This document shows positions 19,153-28,287 of a stretch of 54,116 nt of DNA, piece by piece. Location: contig JASJBD010000054.1 in assembly GCA_030066665.1 (NCBI GenBank), forward strand, positions 1 through 54,116, written 5' to 3'. The position numbers were made by a program, and so were the translations under genes. The notes beneath the pieces were generated by a model. It saw only the letters and a program-made list of their open reading frames with translations. It ran no database searches and had not been told where the DNA came from. The stretch's first letter is position 1. Every line of letters begins with the position of its first letter. Origin of the DNA: Gammaproteobacteria bacterium (lineage in GTDB: Bacteria; Pseudomonadota; Gammaproteobacteria; Steroidobacterales; GCA-2729495).

Positions 19153-19928
19153 CTCGACCCGGGCAGGCTTGTGCCGGCGCCAGTTTTGCCGACCGCACCC
19201 AGTAACGGTTTGATCAAGTCCATCGGCAACGGGAACACGATGGTGTTGGTCCGATCCTTGGCGATCTCCGTCAGCGTCTGCAGATAGCGTAATTGCAGCG
19301 CCTGCTCCTGCGAGGAAAGTTGCGCCGCGGCGGCCGCCAGCATATCGGAAGCCTGGCGTTCACCTTCCGCGTGAATAACCTTGGCGCGCCGGGCACGTTC
19401 GGCTTCGGCCTGCGCCGCGATCGCGCGGATCATGCTCTCGTCGAGATCGACGTGCTTGATTTCGACGTTCGACACCTTGATGCCCCAGGCATCGGTGTGC
19501 TGGTCGAGAATCTGCTGGATATCCTGGTTGAGCTTGTCGCGCTCGGACAGCATCTCGTCAAGTTCGTGCTGGCCCAATACCGAGCGCAGGGTCGTCTGCG
19601 CCAGCTGGCTGGTCGCTTCGAACACGTTCGCCACCTGGATGATGGCGCGCTCGGGGTCGATGATGCGGAAATACACGACCGCGTTGACCTTCACGGACAC
19701 GTTGTCCTGCGAAATCACATCCTGCGTCGGCACGTCCATGACGATCACGCGCAAATCCGTCTTCACCATTTGCTGAATGATCGGGACGACGATGATGAGT
19801 CCCGGACCTTTGACCCCGCTGAACCGGCCCAGCGTGAAAATGACACCGCGTTCGTATTCGTTCAGGATCTTGATGGCGCTGAACAGAAACAGCACCACAA
19901 TTCCGCCAATAATCAGCCACAACAACAT
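19149..19928 (-). CDS. Slipin / stomatin-like SPFH protein
   Basis: 259 residues. An N-terminal membrane segment ([18 protein letters not shown]) is followed by the SPFH domain ([50 protein letters not shown]) and a helical coiled-coil part ([17 protein letters not shown]). The ATG at 19928 is chosen because GGAGGAAAAC sits directly before it; the open frame extends further up but without a ribosome site. It pairs with the NfeD protease 34 bases upstream, the usual arrangement; in Pyrococcus the NfeD partner cleaves the stomatin. Confidence 0.92.
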   Translation of the reverse strand: MLLWLIIGGIVVLFLFSAIKILNEYERGVIFTLGRFSGVKGPGLIIVVPIIQQMVKTDLRVIVMDVPTQDVISQDNVSVKVNAVVYFRIIDPERAIIQVANVFEATSQLAQTTLRSVLGQHELDEMLSERDKLNQDIQQILDQHTDAWGIKVSNVEIKHVDLDESMIRAIAAQAEAERARRAKVIHAEGERQASDMLAAAAAQLSSQEQALQLRYLQTLTEIAKDRTNTIVFPLPMDLIKPLLGAVGKTGAGTSLPGSS

Positions 19929-19962
19929 GCGTTTTCCTCCAAGCGCCCGGACAGGCGCCAAA

Positions 19963-21465
19963 TCAATCTATTGGTTGTACCCGCAGTTCCAGTCCTTCCA
20001 TGGCAGTGACGCGCACATGCTGACCCTTCGATAATCGTTGAGTCGAATGTGCTATCCAGCGTTCCCCATGGACCAGGATCTGGCCAACGTTATCGAAATC
20101 TTCCAGCACCTCGCCGGTACTGCCGACCATCTGCTCGCCACCGCTGACGACCGGGCGGCGCAGATTGCGCATCAGGAAATACATCAGGGCCAACAGCAAT
20201 GAACCACCAAGCGCCGCGATGCTTCCGATCAGCCAGCGATTGATACCAAAGCCCGGCACATCGGAATTGATCAGGATGATCGAGCCGAAAACAAACGCCG
20301 CAATGCCGCCGATACCTAGCGCGCCGAAGCTCGGCGCAAAGGCCTCCGCGATCATCAAGACAATGCCCAGCAGAATCAGCCCCAAGCCGGCGTAGTTGAC
20401 AGACAGTACCTGGAAGGCATACAGCGCCAGCAGGATGCAGATGGCCCCCACGACGCCGGGTACGATGGCACCCGGGTTGTAGCCCTCGAAAATCAGCCCG
20501 TAAATGCCGACCAGCATCAACAGGTAGGCGATATTGGGGTCCGTGATTGTGGCCAGCAACTTGGTGCGCCAGTCGGCTTCGTATTCCTCGCCGATCAGAT
20601 TGTCGGTATCCAGTTGTTCCTCGCCGTTGGCGATCTTCACGGTGCGACCATCGATCGCTGCCAGTAGCTCGTTCAACGTGGCGGCCACGACATCGATTAC
20701 GTTCTGCTCCAGCGCATCTTCGGCGCTCAGGCTGGAGGCTTCACGCACAGCCTGTTCGGCCCAGTCCGCATTCCGGCCCCGTAGCTCGGCGAGGCCGCGA
20801 ATATAGGCCACCGCATCGTTGACGGCCTTGCGTTCCGTCGCTGTGCTGCTGTCGGGCGTGGTGGCCGGCTCGGCGTTGTCGGCATCCTGCCGGTCGGCCG
20901 AATCAGCTGCATTTTCCTCGCCGGCGGCCGCGTCCTGATCGGATTCCGCGCCCGGCTCCGGCGCGCCGATATCCGGCGGTTTTGGCACCGGTGTACCGCC
21001 ACCGCCCCCGATGGCGACCGGCGTCGCCGCCCCGAGATTGGTGGCCGGTGCCATAGCCGCGATATGGCTGGCGTAGAGAATATAGGTGCCGGCGCTGGCC
21101 GCTCGCGAGCCGCTCGGGGCAACCCAGGTTGCTACCGGCACCGGTGAGGCGAGAATCGACTTGATGATGTCCCGCATGGCCGAGTCCAGGCCGCCCGGAG
21201 TATCCATCTCGATCACGATCAGTTCGGCGTTGGTCTCCGCCGCGTACTCGATGCCCCGGGTAATGTGATCGCTGGTCGCCGGGCCGATCGCCCCTTTCAG
21301 TTCCAGGCGCACATAGCGGCCATTGCCGGTTGACTCATTCTCTTCAGTCCCGGCGTCTTCGGTTTCGGCCTGCAGCAGGCCGGCAACTGGTCCCACGGTG
21401 GCTGCCAGCAACAGCACGGTGACCAGTCTGGCAAAACGTCCTTGCATCCGCGTTAGTCCATCCAC
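19963..21465 (-). CDS. nfeD: NfeD-family membrane serine protease
   Basis: 500 residues: signal peptide, ClpP/SppA-class protease domain, then four or five membrane helices (about 310-430) and a C-terminal OB-fold ([19 protein letters not shown]). The catalytic serine is Ser124 in [10 protein letters not shown]; the likely lysine is in [14 protein letters not shown]. An acidic, Gly/Pro/Asp-rich insert of about 65 residues ([15 protein letters not shown] onwards) splits the protease domain, longer than in archaeal homologues. A start at 21447 is an alternative. It is co-transcribed with the slipin. Confidence 0.93.
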   Translation of the reverse strand: MDGLTRMQGRFARLVTVLLLAATVGPVAGLLQAETEDAGTEENESTGNGRYVRLELKGAIGPATSDHITRGIEYAAETNAELIVIEMDTPGGLDSAMRDIIKSILASPVPVATWVAPSGSRAASAGTYILYASHIAAMAPATNLGAATPVAIGGGGGTPVPKPPDIGAPEPGAESDQDAAAGEENAADSADRQDADNAEPATTPDSSTATERKAVNDAVAYIRGLAELRGRNADWAEQAVREASSLSAEDALEQNVIDVVAATLNELLAAIDGRTVKIANGEEQLDTDNLIGEEYEADWRTKLLATITDPNIAYLLMLVGIYGLIFEGYNPGAIVPGVVGAICILLALYAFQVLSVNYAGLGLILLGIVLMIAEAFAPSFGALGIGGIAAFVFGSIILINSDVPGFGINRWLIGSIAALGGSLLLALMYFLMRNLRRPVVSGGEQMVGSTGEVLEDFDNVGQILVHGERWIAHSTQRLSKGQHVRVTAMEGLELRVQPID

Positions 21466-21568
21466 GCAGTGCCCTGATCATACCAGCCCGCAGGCTGATG
21501 GGATTGGCGCTGGTGGCGGCGCAAACCTGCGATAATCCAGCCCCGAATCGATTGTCCGGAATCTCGAC

Positions 21569-22483
21569 ATGACACTCAGGCAGAAAATCGCGCTATTGGG
21601 AGCCCTGCCACTAGCTGCTTTGCTGGCAGTCACGGCATGGGGTCAGGGCCAGGACTTCAGCAAGGTGCAGATCAGCACCGTACCAGTCGCGGACGGCATC
21701 TACATGTTGGTCGGTTTCGGCGGCAATATCGGTGTGTCGGCAGGCGCCGACGGCGTGCTGCTGGTTGATGACCAGTTTGCCGAACTGACCGAGAAAATCC
21801 TCGCGGCCGTGAGCGATCTCAGTGACCAGCCGGTGCGCATGGTATTGAACACGCACTGGCACGGCGATCACAGTGGTGGCAACGAAAACCTCGCGGCCCA
21901 GGGCGCCCTGATCATCGCGCATGACAATGTGCGGGCACGCATGAGCCAACCGTTCTTCTCGGAGTTCTTCCAGAGTGAATCGCCCGCGTCGCCGGCTGGC
22001 GCGTTGCCGGTTATTACTTTCGACAACGAGCTGACCCTGCATGTCAACGGGCTCACGATCGAGGCGCGGCACTATCCGCCGGCGCACACCGATGGCGACT
22101 CGATCGTGTGGTTCCGCGAGGCGAACGTCGTGCACATGGGCGATATCTACTTCAACGGTCTGTACCCATTTATCGACTTCAACAGCGGTGGTTCGATTCG
22201 CGGCATGATTGCGGCGATTAATGCGGCGCTGTCTGATATCGATGACAACACCAAGGTCATCCCGGGACACGGGCCGTTGTCCGACCGCGCTGGTCTGACC
22301 CGCTTCCGCGATATGCTGCAAACCGTGGCAGATCGGGTGCAGGCCTTGATCGACGACGGCAAGTCAACCGACGAGATTATTGCGGCCAGGCCAACCGCAG
22401 AGTTCGACGCCGACTGGGGCGGTGGCTTCATCAAGCCCGATCAGTGGGTCGGACTGGTCTGCAAGGGCATGGAGTGTCCGTAA
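21569..22483 (+). CDS. Exported metallo-beta-lactamase-fold hydrolase
   Basis: 304 residues. A signal peptide (LLGALPLAALLAVTAWG) predicts a periplasmic enzyme. The zinc motif is NTHWHGDHSGGNE; further ligands are in HTDGDSIVWF and PGHGPLSD. It belongs to the broad MBL superfamily of SoxH/quinoprotein-relay and B3-like hydrolases; substrate unknown and a beta-lactamase role is not implied. Its stop is separated by only two bases from the DAHP synthase start (TAAGCATG). Confidence 0.85.
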   Translation: MTLRQKIALLGALPLAALLAVTAWGQGQDFSKVQISTVPVADGIYMLVGFGGNIGVSAGADGVLLVDDQFAELTEKILAAVSDLSDQPVRMVLNTHWHGDHSGGNENLAAQGALIIAHDNVRARMSQPFFSEFFQSESPASPAGALPVITFDNELTLHVNGLTIEARHYPPAHTDGDSIVWFREANVVHMGDIYFNGLYPFIDFNSGGSIRGMIAAINAALSDIDDNTKVIPGHGPLSDRAGLTRFRDMLQTVADRVQALIDDGKSTDEIIAARPTAEFDADWGGGFIKPDQWVGLVCKGMECP

Positions 22484-22485
22484 GC

Positions 22486-23826
22486 ATGACGGCGACGGCT
22501 GACAGTTGGTCACCTGAGAGCTGGCAGCAACGCCCGGCGTTGCAACAGCCGAACTACCCGGACGCCGCGAGGCTGCAGTCCGCACTGGACCGCCTCGCAG
22601 CGCTGCCGCCTATTGTCACGAGCTGGGAAATCGAGGACCTGAAAAAACGTTTGGCGGCAGCACAGGCGGGCCGGGGCTTCGTTCTGCAGGGCGGTGACTG
22701 CGCAGAGAGTTTCACGGAGTGCACCTCGCCGCGAATCGTTGGCCAGTTGAAGATCCTGCTGCAAATGAGCGTCGTGATGACGGCCGGCATGAAACGGCCC
22801 GTGACGCGGATTGGCCGGATGGCCGGGCAGTACGCCAAACCGCGCTCGGCCGATTTGGAAGAGCGCGGCGACGACAGTCTGCCGAGCTATCGCGGTGACC
22901 TGGTCAACCGGCAGCCGTTTACGTCGGCGGACCGGGAACCCGACCCGGAATTGTTGTTGCGGGGGTATGAGCGCGCCGCACTGACGCTCAATTTCGTGCG
23001 GGGCCTGATCGATGGCGGCTTCGCCGACCTGCATCACCCGGAGAATTGGGATCTCGATTTCGTCAGTCATTCCTCGTCCGCGGACAAGTACCACAGCATT
23101 GTGCAGAAAGTGCGGGACGGCCTCGATTTCTTCGAATCGATCAGCGAGCGGCCGATTCACGAAGCGCGGCGGGTAGATTTTTTTGCCGCTCATGAAGGCT
23201 TGCACCTGCACTACGAGCAGGCGCAGACACGGCATCTTGAACATCGGCATGGCTGGTACAACCTGACTACGCACTTCCCATGGATCGGGCTGCGCACAGC
23301 GCACCCCGAAGGCGCGCATGTGGAGTTCTTTCGCGGCATCGAGAACCCGATCGGCGTAAAAGTCGGCGAAGCGCTCGACAAGGACCACCTGCAGGAACTC
23401 GTCCGCCGCCTGAATCCGGACAATGAACCCGGACGGTTGGCCCTGATTCATCGTCTCGGCGCCGAGCGGGTGGCGGAAGCCCTGCCGCAAATGATCGAGG
23501 CCGTGCGGGAAACGGGAATCGATGTGCTGTGGATCTGCGATCCGATGCACGGCAACACGGAATCCACGTCATCCGGTTTCAAGACCCGCCGGTTCGAGAA
23601 CATTGCCAGCGAACTCGATACTGCGTTTCGCGTGCACCGGGACCACGGTTCAAGACTCGGCGGCGTGCACCTCGAATTGACCGGCGAACATGTAACCGAG
23701 TGCACGGGCGGGCCGCGGGGGCTCACGGAGCATGACCTCACTCGCGACTACCGCAGTACCGTCGATCCGCGGCTGAATTACGACCAGGCGATGGAGATTG
23801 CACTGCAAATTGCCGGGCAGCCCTGA
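22486..23826 (+). CDS. aroF: Class II 3-deoxy-7-phosphoheptulonate synthase
   Basis: 446 residues, the size of class II (plant/AroH-II type) DAHP synthases, which condense PEP and erythrose-4-phosphate in the first shikimate step. Signatures are GFVLQGGDCAESF, RIGRMAGQYAKPRS, DFVSHSSSADKYH, FAAHEGLHLHYE and WICDPMHGNTE. The ATG at 22486 directly follows the MBL gene stop; upstream in-frame codons read back into that gene and are rejected. No regulatory ACT domain is visible. The gene symbol is used loosely, since class II enzymes are named inconsistently. Confidence 0.93.
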   Translation: MTATADSWSPESWQQRPALQQPNYPDAARLQSALDRLAALPPIVTSWEIEDLKKRLAAAQAGRGFVLQGGDCAESFTECTSPRIVGQLKILLQMSVVMTAGMKRPVTRIGRMAGQYAKPRSADLEERGDDSLPSYRGDLVNRQPFTSADREPDPELLLRGYERAALTLNFVRGLIDGGFADLHHPENWDLDFVSHSSSADKYHSIVQKVRDGLDFFESISERPIHEARRVDFFAAHEGLHLHYEQAQTRHLEHRHGWYNLTTHFPWIGLRTAHPEGAHVEFFRGIENPIGVKVGEALDKDHLQELVRRLNPDNEPGRLALIHRLGAERVAEALPQMIEAVRETGIDVLWICDPMHGNTESTSSGFKTRRFENIASELDTAFRVHRDHGSRLGGVHLELTGEHVTECTGGPRGLTEHDLTRDYRSTVDPRLNYDQAMEIALQIAGQP

Positions 23827-23855
23827 GTTAGCCCCGAATCAGTCCGAGTCGACCC

Positions 23856-24482
23856 ATGAGTAGCTTTAGCACCGAGTGCCGCCGCTGCGCGCGGCTCGCA
23901 CAGTATCTAGCGCAAGTGCGGCGCGAGCGGTCCGACTATCATGCGCGCCCGGTAGAGTCCTTCGGCGATCCAGACGCTGGCTTGCTGGTCGTCGGCCTGG
24001 CACCGGGGATGCACGGGGCGAATCGCACCGGCCGGCCCTTTACCGGCGATCATGCGGGAATCCTGCTGTACGAAACCTTGCATGCGTACGGTTTCGCCAA
24101 CCGGCCGACCAGCACGAGCGCTGCCGATGACCTCCAACTGATCGACTGCCGCATTACCAACGCGGTGCGCTGCGTGCCGCCACAGAACAAACCCACCACC
24201 GCGGAAATCAAGGAGTGCAACGCCTGGCTGCAGGAAGAGCTGGACAGCGTCAAACCCCGTGTGCTGATTGCGCTGGGCGCAATTGCCCACGACGCCGTGT
24301 TGCGCGCGCGCGGGCTGCGCTTGTCGACGTATCCTTTCAAGCACGGCGCCCGGCATCGACTCGATGGCGTCAGCCTGATCGATTCTTATCACTGCAGTCG
24401 CTACAACACGCAAACCCGCCGTCTGACATCGGCAATGTTCAGGGACGTGTTTGCCAAAGCGCGCCACGAAATCGATGCCTGA
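23856..24482 (+). CDS. Family 5 (UdgB-type) uracil-DNA glycosylase
   Basis: 208 residues. The active-site motif GLAPGMHGANRTGRPFTGD lacks the polar Asp of family 1 enzymes and matches the UdgB family, which removes uracil, hypoxanthine and related bases. Cysteines at 8 and 11 (ECRRC), in RITNAVRC and near the C-terminal SYHCSRYN would ligate the 4Fe-4S cluster. Its last 8 bases overlap the uvrC start, giving two repair genes that are probably co-translated. Confidence 0.9.
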   Translation: MSSFSTECRRCARLAQYLAQVRRERSDYHARPVESFGDPDAGLLVVGLAPGMHGANRTGRPFTGDHAGILLYETLHAYGFANRPTSTSAADDLQLIDCRITNAVRCVPPQNKPTTAEIKECNAWLQEELDSVKPRVLIALGAIAHDAVLRARGLRLSTYPFKHGARHRLDGVSLIDSYHCSRYNTQTRRLTSAMFRDVFAKARHEIDA

Positions 24483-26295
24483 AACGTTCGATTCCAAGGC
24501 GTTTCTCGGCTCGCTGACGCATAAGCCCGGTGTCTACCAGATGCTGGATGAAGCTGGCGGCGTGCTCTATGTCGGCAAGGCTCGCGACCTGAAACGCCGG
24601 GTGTCGAGCTATTTCGGTTCCAAAGCCCATCACCCTAAAACCCAGGCGTTGATGAACCAGGTGGCCGACGTGCAGGTGACCGTGACGGCCAGCGAGCACG
24701 AAGCGCTGCTGCTCGAATACAACCTGATCAAGCGCCACACGCCGCGTTTCAACGTGGTGCTCCGCGATGACAAGAGCTATCCGTATATCCGCGTCACCAG
24801 CCAGCAGGAGTTCCCGCGCTTCGAGTTTCACCGCGGTTCCCGCAAGGCCCCCGGGCGGTATTTCGGGCCGTATCCGAACGCCGGGGCAGTGCGAAAAGTA
24901 CTCGGACAATTACAGAAACTCTTCATGGTGCGGCAATGTCGCGACAGTTTCTTCGCCAACCGCAGCCGCCCATGCCTGCAATACCAGATTGAGCGTTGCA
25001 CCGGACCGTGCGTGGGTCTCGTCGATCGTGACAGCTATGCCAGGGATGTCGATAACGCGGTGCGCTTTCTCGAGGGACGCAACGCCGATGTGTTGAGCGA
25101 CCTCGTCGCGCGCATGGAGCGGGCCTCGGAGGACCTGGACTTCGAAGCGGCCGCGCGTTTGCGCGACCAGATTACGGCCATCCGCAAGGTGCAGTCGACC
25201 CAGGTGGTCGCGGGCACGAGGACCCGGGACGCGGACGTGCTCGCGCTGCATGACGATGCCGGCCTGGTCTGCGTTTCGCTGATCATGATTCGCGGTGGTC
25301 GCGTGCTCGGGAGCCGCAACCTGTTTCCACGCGTTGGCGGTGACCCGGCGCCGGAACAGGTGCTGGCCGCGGTGATCGTGCAACACTATTTCGCCCAGCC
25401 GGCGCCGCGCGAGCTGCTGGTAAGCCACCCGGTCGCGGACCTCGAATTGCTCGAATCCGCGCTGTCCGCGCGCAGCAATCACCAGGTGAATATCCGGACA
25501 CGCGTGCGCGGTCAGCGGCGACAGTGGCTGGAGATGGCGAGCAACAACGCACGCGAGGCGGCGGCCCTGCGGCGTGCCACCCATAGCGGCCTGCGCGCGC
25601 AGTTCGTGGACCTGGGCAGGAAATTCCGTCTCGACGACGTGCCGGAACGCATCGAATGTTTCGATATCAGCCACACGGGTGGCGAGGGCACGGTGGCTTC
25701 CTGCGTCGCCTTCAACCAGCAGGGCCCCGACAAGTCATCGTACCGGCGCTACAACATCAAGGAGGCTGCCGCCGGCGATGACTACGGCGCCATCGCGGAG
25801 GTGGTGCGGCGGCGCTACCGCAAAGCTGCCGGGGACGACGCCACGACCCCCGACCTTGTCCTGATCGACGGTGGCAAAGGGCAGCTGGGTGCGGCGATGG
25901 ACGTGCTCGAGGAGCTGCAACTTGGCGGCGTGGAGCTGGCCGGCGTGGCGAAGGGCGTGGGTCGCAAACCGGGCCGCGAGAAGATCTATCGACCGGGTCG
26001 GTCGCAGCCGCTGCTGTTGCCCGCCAGTTCGCCCGCCATGCACCTGATTCAGCAACTGCGCGACGAGGCGCATCGCTTTGCAATCACCGGGCATCGTCAA
26101 CGACGTGGCAAACGTCGTAATATCTCGGCCCTGGAGGAGATTCGGGGTCTCGGCCCGAAGCGCAGGCGGGCGTTGTTGCAACAGTTCGGCGGATTGCAGG
26201 GTCTGAAACGAGCCGGGATCGAAGATCTGGCGGCCGTGAAGGGTATCAGCCGGGATTTGGCGCAAAGAGTCTTCGAGCACTTGCATGGCGGCTGA
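24475..26295 (+). CDS. uvrC: UvrABC system protein C
   Basis: 606 residues. Domain order: GIY-YIG nuclease (KPGVYQMLDEAGGVLYVGKA), cysteine cluster (CLQYQIERCTGPCVGL), UVR motif (MERASEDLDFEAAARLRDQI), RNase-H-like C-terminal nuclease (IECFDISHTGGE, PDLVLIDGGKGQL) and tandem helix-hairpin-helix (GLGPKRRRALL, VKGISRDLA). It makes both incisions in nucleotide excision repair. The ATG at 24475 within the glycosylase gene is preferred to the in-frame TTG at 24451. Confidence 0.96.
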   Translation: MPETFDSKAFLGSLTHKPGVYQMLDEAGGVLYVGKARDLKRRVSSYFGSKAHHPKTQALMNQVADVQVTVTASEHEALLLEYNLIKRHTPRFNVVLRDDKSYPYIRVTSQQEFPRFEFHRGSRKAPGRYFGPYPNAGAVRKVLGQLQKLFMVRQCRDSFFANRSRPCLQYQIERCTGPCVGLVDRDSYARDVDNAVRFLEGRNADVLSDLVARMERASEDLDFEAAARLRDQITAIRKVQSTQVVAGTRTRDADVLALHDDAGLVCVSLIMIRGGRVLGSRNLFPRVGGDPAPEQVLAAVIVQHYFAQPAPRELLVSHPVADLELLESALSARSNHQVNIRTRVRGQRRQWLEMASNNAREAAALRRATHSGLRAQFVDLGRKFRLDDVPERIECFDISHTGGEGTVASCVAFNQQGPDKSSYRRYNIKEAAAGDDYGAIAEVVRRRYRKAAGDDATTPDLVLIDGGKGQLGAAMDVLEELQLGGVELAGVAKGVGRKPGREKIYRPGRSQPLLLPASSPAMHLIQQLRDEAHRFAITGHRQRRGKRRNISALEEIRGLGPKRRRALLQQFGGLQGLKRAGIEDLAAVKGISRDLAQRVFEHLHGG

Positions 26296-26359
26296 GGCAG
26301 GAAATCGCGCGACTGCGACAGCACCGGGCTACAATGCGGCAACCAGGCCGGAGTCCCGC

Positions 26360-26935
26360 ATGAACCCCCACCTGAATGCCGCCACACTGCTGACCTGGTT
26401 CCGTATCGCTGCCATCCCGCTGGTCGTCGTGGTGTTCTACCTGCCTGGACGCTGGTCGCATCCGGCGGCGGCCCTGATTTTCGGTCTGGCCGCCCTGACC
26501 GACTGGCTCGACGGCTACGTCGCCCGCAAATGGAACCTGATGTCGGACTTCGGTGCGTTTCTCGACCCGGTGGCCGACAAACTGATGGTGACCACGGTGC
26601 TGGTGATCATCGTGCAATACGATCCGCGCCTGATCATTGCGCTGACGGCGGCGATCATTATCGGGCGGGAACTCACGGTGTCGGCGCTGCGGGAATGGAT
26701 GGCGGAACTCGGGCGGCGGCATCACGTGGCGGTTTCGGGTGTCGGCAAGCTGAAGACGATTTTCCAGATGGTCGGCCTGGGCTTCATGCTCTGGTCACAC
26801 GACGTCATGGGCATTCCCATTTATGAAATCGGTACGGCCGCATTGATCCTGGCGGCCGGCCTGACACTGTGGTCCATGGCGGTGTATATCCGCGCCGCCT
26901 GGCCCCACCTCGTCGGCAGCGAAGAGGTTTCTTGA
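26360..26935 (+). CDS. pgsA: CDP-diacylglycerol-glycerol-3-phosphate 3-phosphatidyltransferase
   Basis: 191 residues, integral membrane. The CDP-alcohol phosphotransferase motif DxxDGxxAR...GxxxDxxxD is read as DWLDGYVAR then SDFGAFLDPVADK. It makes phosphatidylglycerol phosphate. The ATG at 26360 is chosen for the GGAG six bases upstream and the family N-terminus NAATLLTWFRI; the open frame starts earlier, at 26285. It follows uvrC as in many proteobacteria. Its stop codon overlaps the -35 box of the tRNA-Gly promoter. Confidence 0.95.
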   Translation: MNPHLNAATLLTWFRIAAIPLVVVVFYLPGRWSHPAAALIFGLAALTDWLDGYVARKWNLMSDFGAFLDPVADKLMVTTVLVIIVQYDPRLIIALTAAIIIGRELTVSALREWMAELGRRHHVAVSGVGKLKTIFQMVGLGFMLWSHDVMGIPIYEIGTAALILAAGLTLWSMAVYIRAAWPHLVGSEEVS

Positions 26936-26959
26936 CAGTCGGGCCGGCGGCGATACCAT
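26932..26959 (+). promoter_or_regulatory. Probable promoter of tRNA-Gly
   Basis: A consensus -35 TTGACA (26932-26937) overlaps the pgsA stop codon, followed after 16 bases by TACCAT (26954-26959). The mature tRNA begins 15 bases after the -10. The region between is G+C-rich, as is common in stable RNA promoters. Confidence 0.55.
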
Positions 26960-26973
26960 ATCGGGCCTCCGCA

Positions 26974-27049
26974 GCGGGCATAGCTCAGTTGGTAGAGCGA
27001 TACCTTGCCAAGGTATAGGTCGCCAGTTCGAATCTGGTTGCCCGCTCCA
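26974..27049 (+). tRNA. tRNA-Gly (GCC)
   Basis: A 76-base cloverleaf including CCA. Acceptor arm GCGGGCA pairs with TGCCCGC, the D-loop has AGCTCAGTTGGTAGAGC, the anticodon GCC is at 27007-27009, and the T-arm has GTTCGAATC. A terminator hairpin follows 11 bases later. Confidence 0.97.
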
Positions 27050-27056
27050 GACATCC

Positions 27057-27087
27057 GCAAAAGCCCGGTTTCGGCCGGGCTTTTTTG
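27057..27087 (+). terminator. Intrinsic terminator after tRNA-Gly
   Basis: AAGCCCGG (27061-27068) pairs with CCGGGCTT (27075-27082) around a 6-base loop, continuing into a T-run. The preceding A-run lets it work in both directions. Confidence 0.92.
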
Positions 27088-27102
27088 TGCGTGAACCAGA
27101 CC

Positions 27103-27690
27103 ATGAACAAACGACCGACCCGGCCCGCTGTGCTTCTTTTGGCGACGCTCATGCTCGTGAGCGGCTGCGGGTCGGAAGGGCTGCAATCGCAGGCAGATCC
27201 GAATGCCGACGCGCGCACCTACGCGACCATCGTGGTGCTGGCCGACTGGCGGGACGACCAATGGCGCGCCTTTGTCGAGGATCACTTCGTCGCATGGCTG
27301 AACAGCCGGTCAACGGTGCAGGCTCTGCGTTCGACCGATGTCTTTCCGCCCGGGCAGACCTACACCCGTGACAGCATCGCGGCCTGGCTGGCAGAACGCG
27401 GCAGCGCGGCCGTATTGATCCTGAACCTGACCGATGCCTGGGGCAAGCAGGTAATCGGGGGCGCGGCTCCCAGTGCGGCGCAATCGACCGCGGACCGGGT
27501 GTCCGGTTTCAACCGGGCCACGCAGGCGTCTTTCTCGGCGGTGCTGGCCGATGACGAGCTAACCACGGTCTGGCAGGCATCCACGGTCGTTGTGGGCGAG
27601 AATTTTGCCAACTTCGACGATCTGCAGAACACTTTGGCCGACAATGTAGTGGGCGACCTGCTGGACAAGGAACTGATCCCGCAGCTATGA
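27103..27690 (+). CDS. Predicted outer-membrane lipoprotein of unknown function
   Basis: 195 residues. The type II signal peptide ends in the lipobox MLVSGC (cysteine about residue 22), so the protein is lipid-anchored; the +2 residue is Gly, which favours the outer membrane. The mature part (TYATIVVLADWRDDQWRAF, AAVLILNLTDAWGKQV) has an alternating strand-helix pattern but matches no family I can name. The ATG lies about 16 bases after the tRNA-Gly terminator, so its ribosome site is weak (ACCAGACC). Confidence 0.75.
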   Translation: MNKRPTRPAVLLLATLMLVSGCGSEGLQSQADPNADARTYATIVVLADWRDDQWRAFVEDHFVAWLNSRSTVQALRSTDVFPPGQTYTRDSIAAWLAERGSAAVLILNLTDAWGKQVIGGAAPSAAQSTADRVSGFNRATQASFSAVLADDELTTVWQASTVVVGENFANFDDLQNTLADNVVGDLLDKELIPQL

Positions 27691-27744
27691 GCGGGGCCGA
27701 ATTTCCCAGGCCGGTGTGATAAATTGCGCTCCCGCGTCAGTCGG

Positions 27745-27818
27745 GGCTAGGTGGCAGAGTGGTTATGCAGCGGCCTGCAAAGCCGTGTACACCGGTTCGA
27801 TTCCGGTCCTAGCCTCCA
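27745..27818 (+). tRNA. tRNA-Cys (GCA)
   Basis: A 74-base cloverleaf with CCA. GGCTAGG pairs with CCTAGCC, the anticodon GCA is at 27777-27779 in loop CTGCAAA, and the T-arm is CCGGTTCGATTCCGG. It marks the left edge of the riboswitch/CTERM locus. I found no repeat of its 3' end downstream. Confidence 0.97.
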
Positions 27819-28103
27819 TCTTTCTCAATATCTGATCAATCGCCTTCGCGGCGCGAAACCGACAGCTTGCACATTCCACGGATTCGGTGGTCTGACAACT
27901 GCGTGGAATGGCGCTGCGACTGTCCGGAGTTCATGACCATCAAGCCGCTGCCTCCGCGGGCGTGGTATGAGCATGTGGGGAAAGCTGTCCAGAACCCGCC
28001 TCGATAGCAGCATGCTGCAAATGCGTTACTTCCCGCTAGCGAACCAAAGCGGACGTTACGCGAACCAGCCAAATCACCAACTGGTTGCCGATGCGGATTT
28101 GGA
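27819..28103. other. Non-coding stretch between tRNA-Cys and the first riboswitch
   Basis: No credible gene. It holds an inverted repeat CATTCCACG (27872-27880) / CGTGGAATG (27902-27910) and a segment around 27957-27980 (GGGCGTGGTATGAGCATGTG) that recurs imperfectly near 30548-30570 after the second locus gene. The short open frames here overlap each other and have no ribosome sites. Confidence 0.5.
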
Positions 28104-28132
28104 TTGTTGTCCGCGGACATTGGTGCTACAAG
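28104..28132 (+). promoter_or_regulatory. Candidate promoter of riboswitch 1 transcript
   Basis: TTGTTG (28104-28109), a 17-base spacer and TACAAG (28127-28132). Initiation would fall near 28139, just ahead of the aptamer. Both hexamers are imperfect, so this rests mainly on spacing and position. Confidence 0.4.
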
Positions 28133-28139
28133 ACCACAC

Positions 28140-28250
28140 CGATAAAGGCAAAGTCGCCGAAAGGCGGCGACGCAAAGCCACGGGTCCTCGCTTCCTCCGA
28201 GAAGCCATGGACGACCTCCCGAAGGACCCAAGACCGCCGGGCTGCCGCTC
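28140..28250 (+). promoter_or_regulatory. Cyclic di-GMP-I (GEMM) riboswitch 1
   Basis: The sequence has the GEMM-I consensus: AAAGGCAAAG, P2 hairpin GTCGCC-GAAA-GGCGGC with the GNRA tetraloop, the linker GACGCAAAGCC (28169-28179), a long P3 closed by GGGTCC (28182-28187) with GGACCC (28224-28229), and the 3' CCGGGCTGCC. Using Vc2 numbering from memory, the ligand-contacting G20, A47 and C92 fall at 28147, 28174 and 28245. It precedes a 28-codon frame and an exported-protein gene. No terminator lies between, so translational control is more likely than termination. Confidence 0.92.
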
Positions 28251-28287
28251 AACCCATTCTTGTTGGTTATGAAGTGAGGGCAGACCA

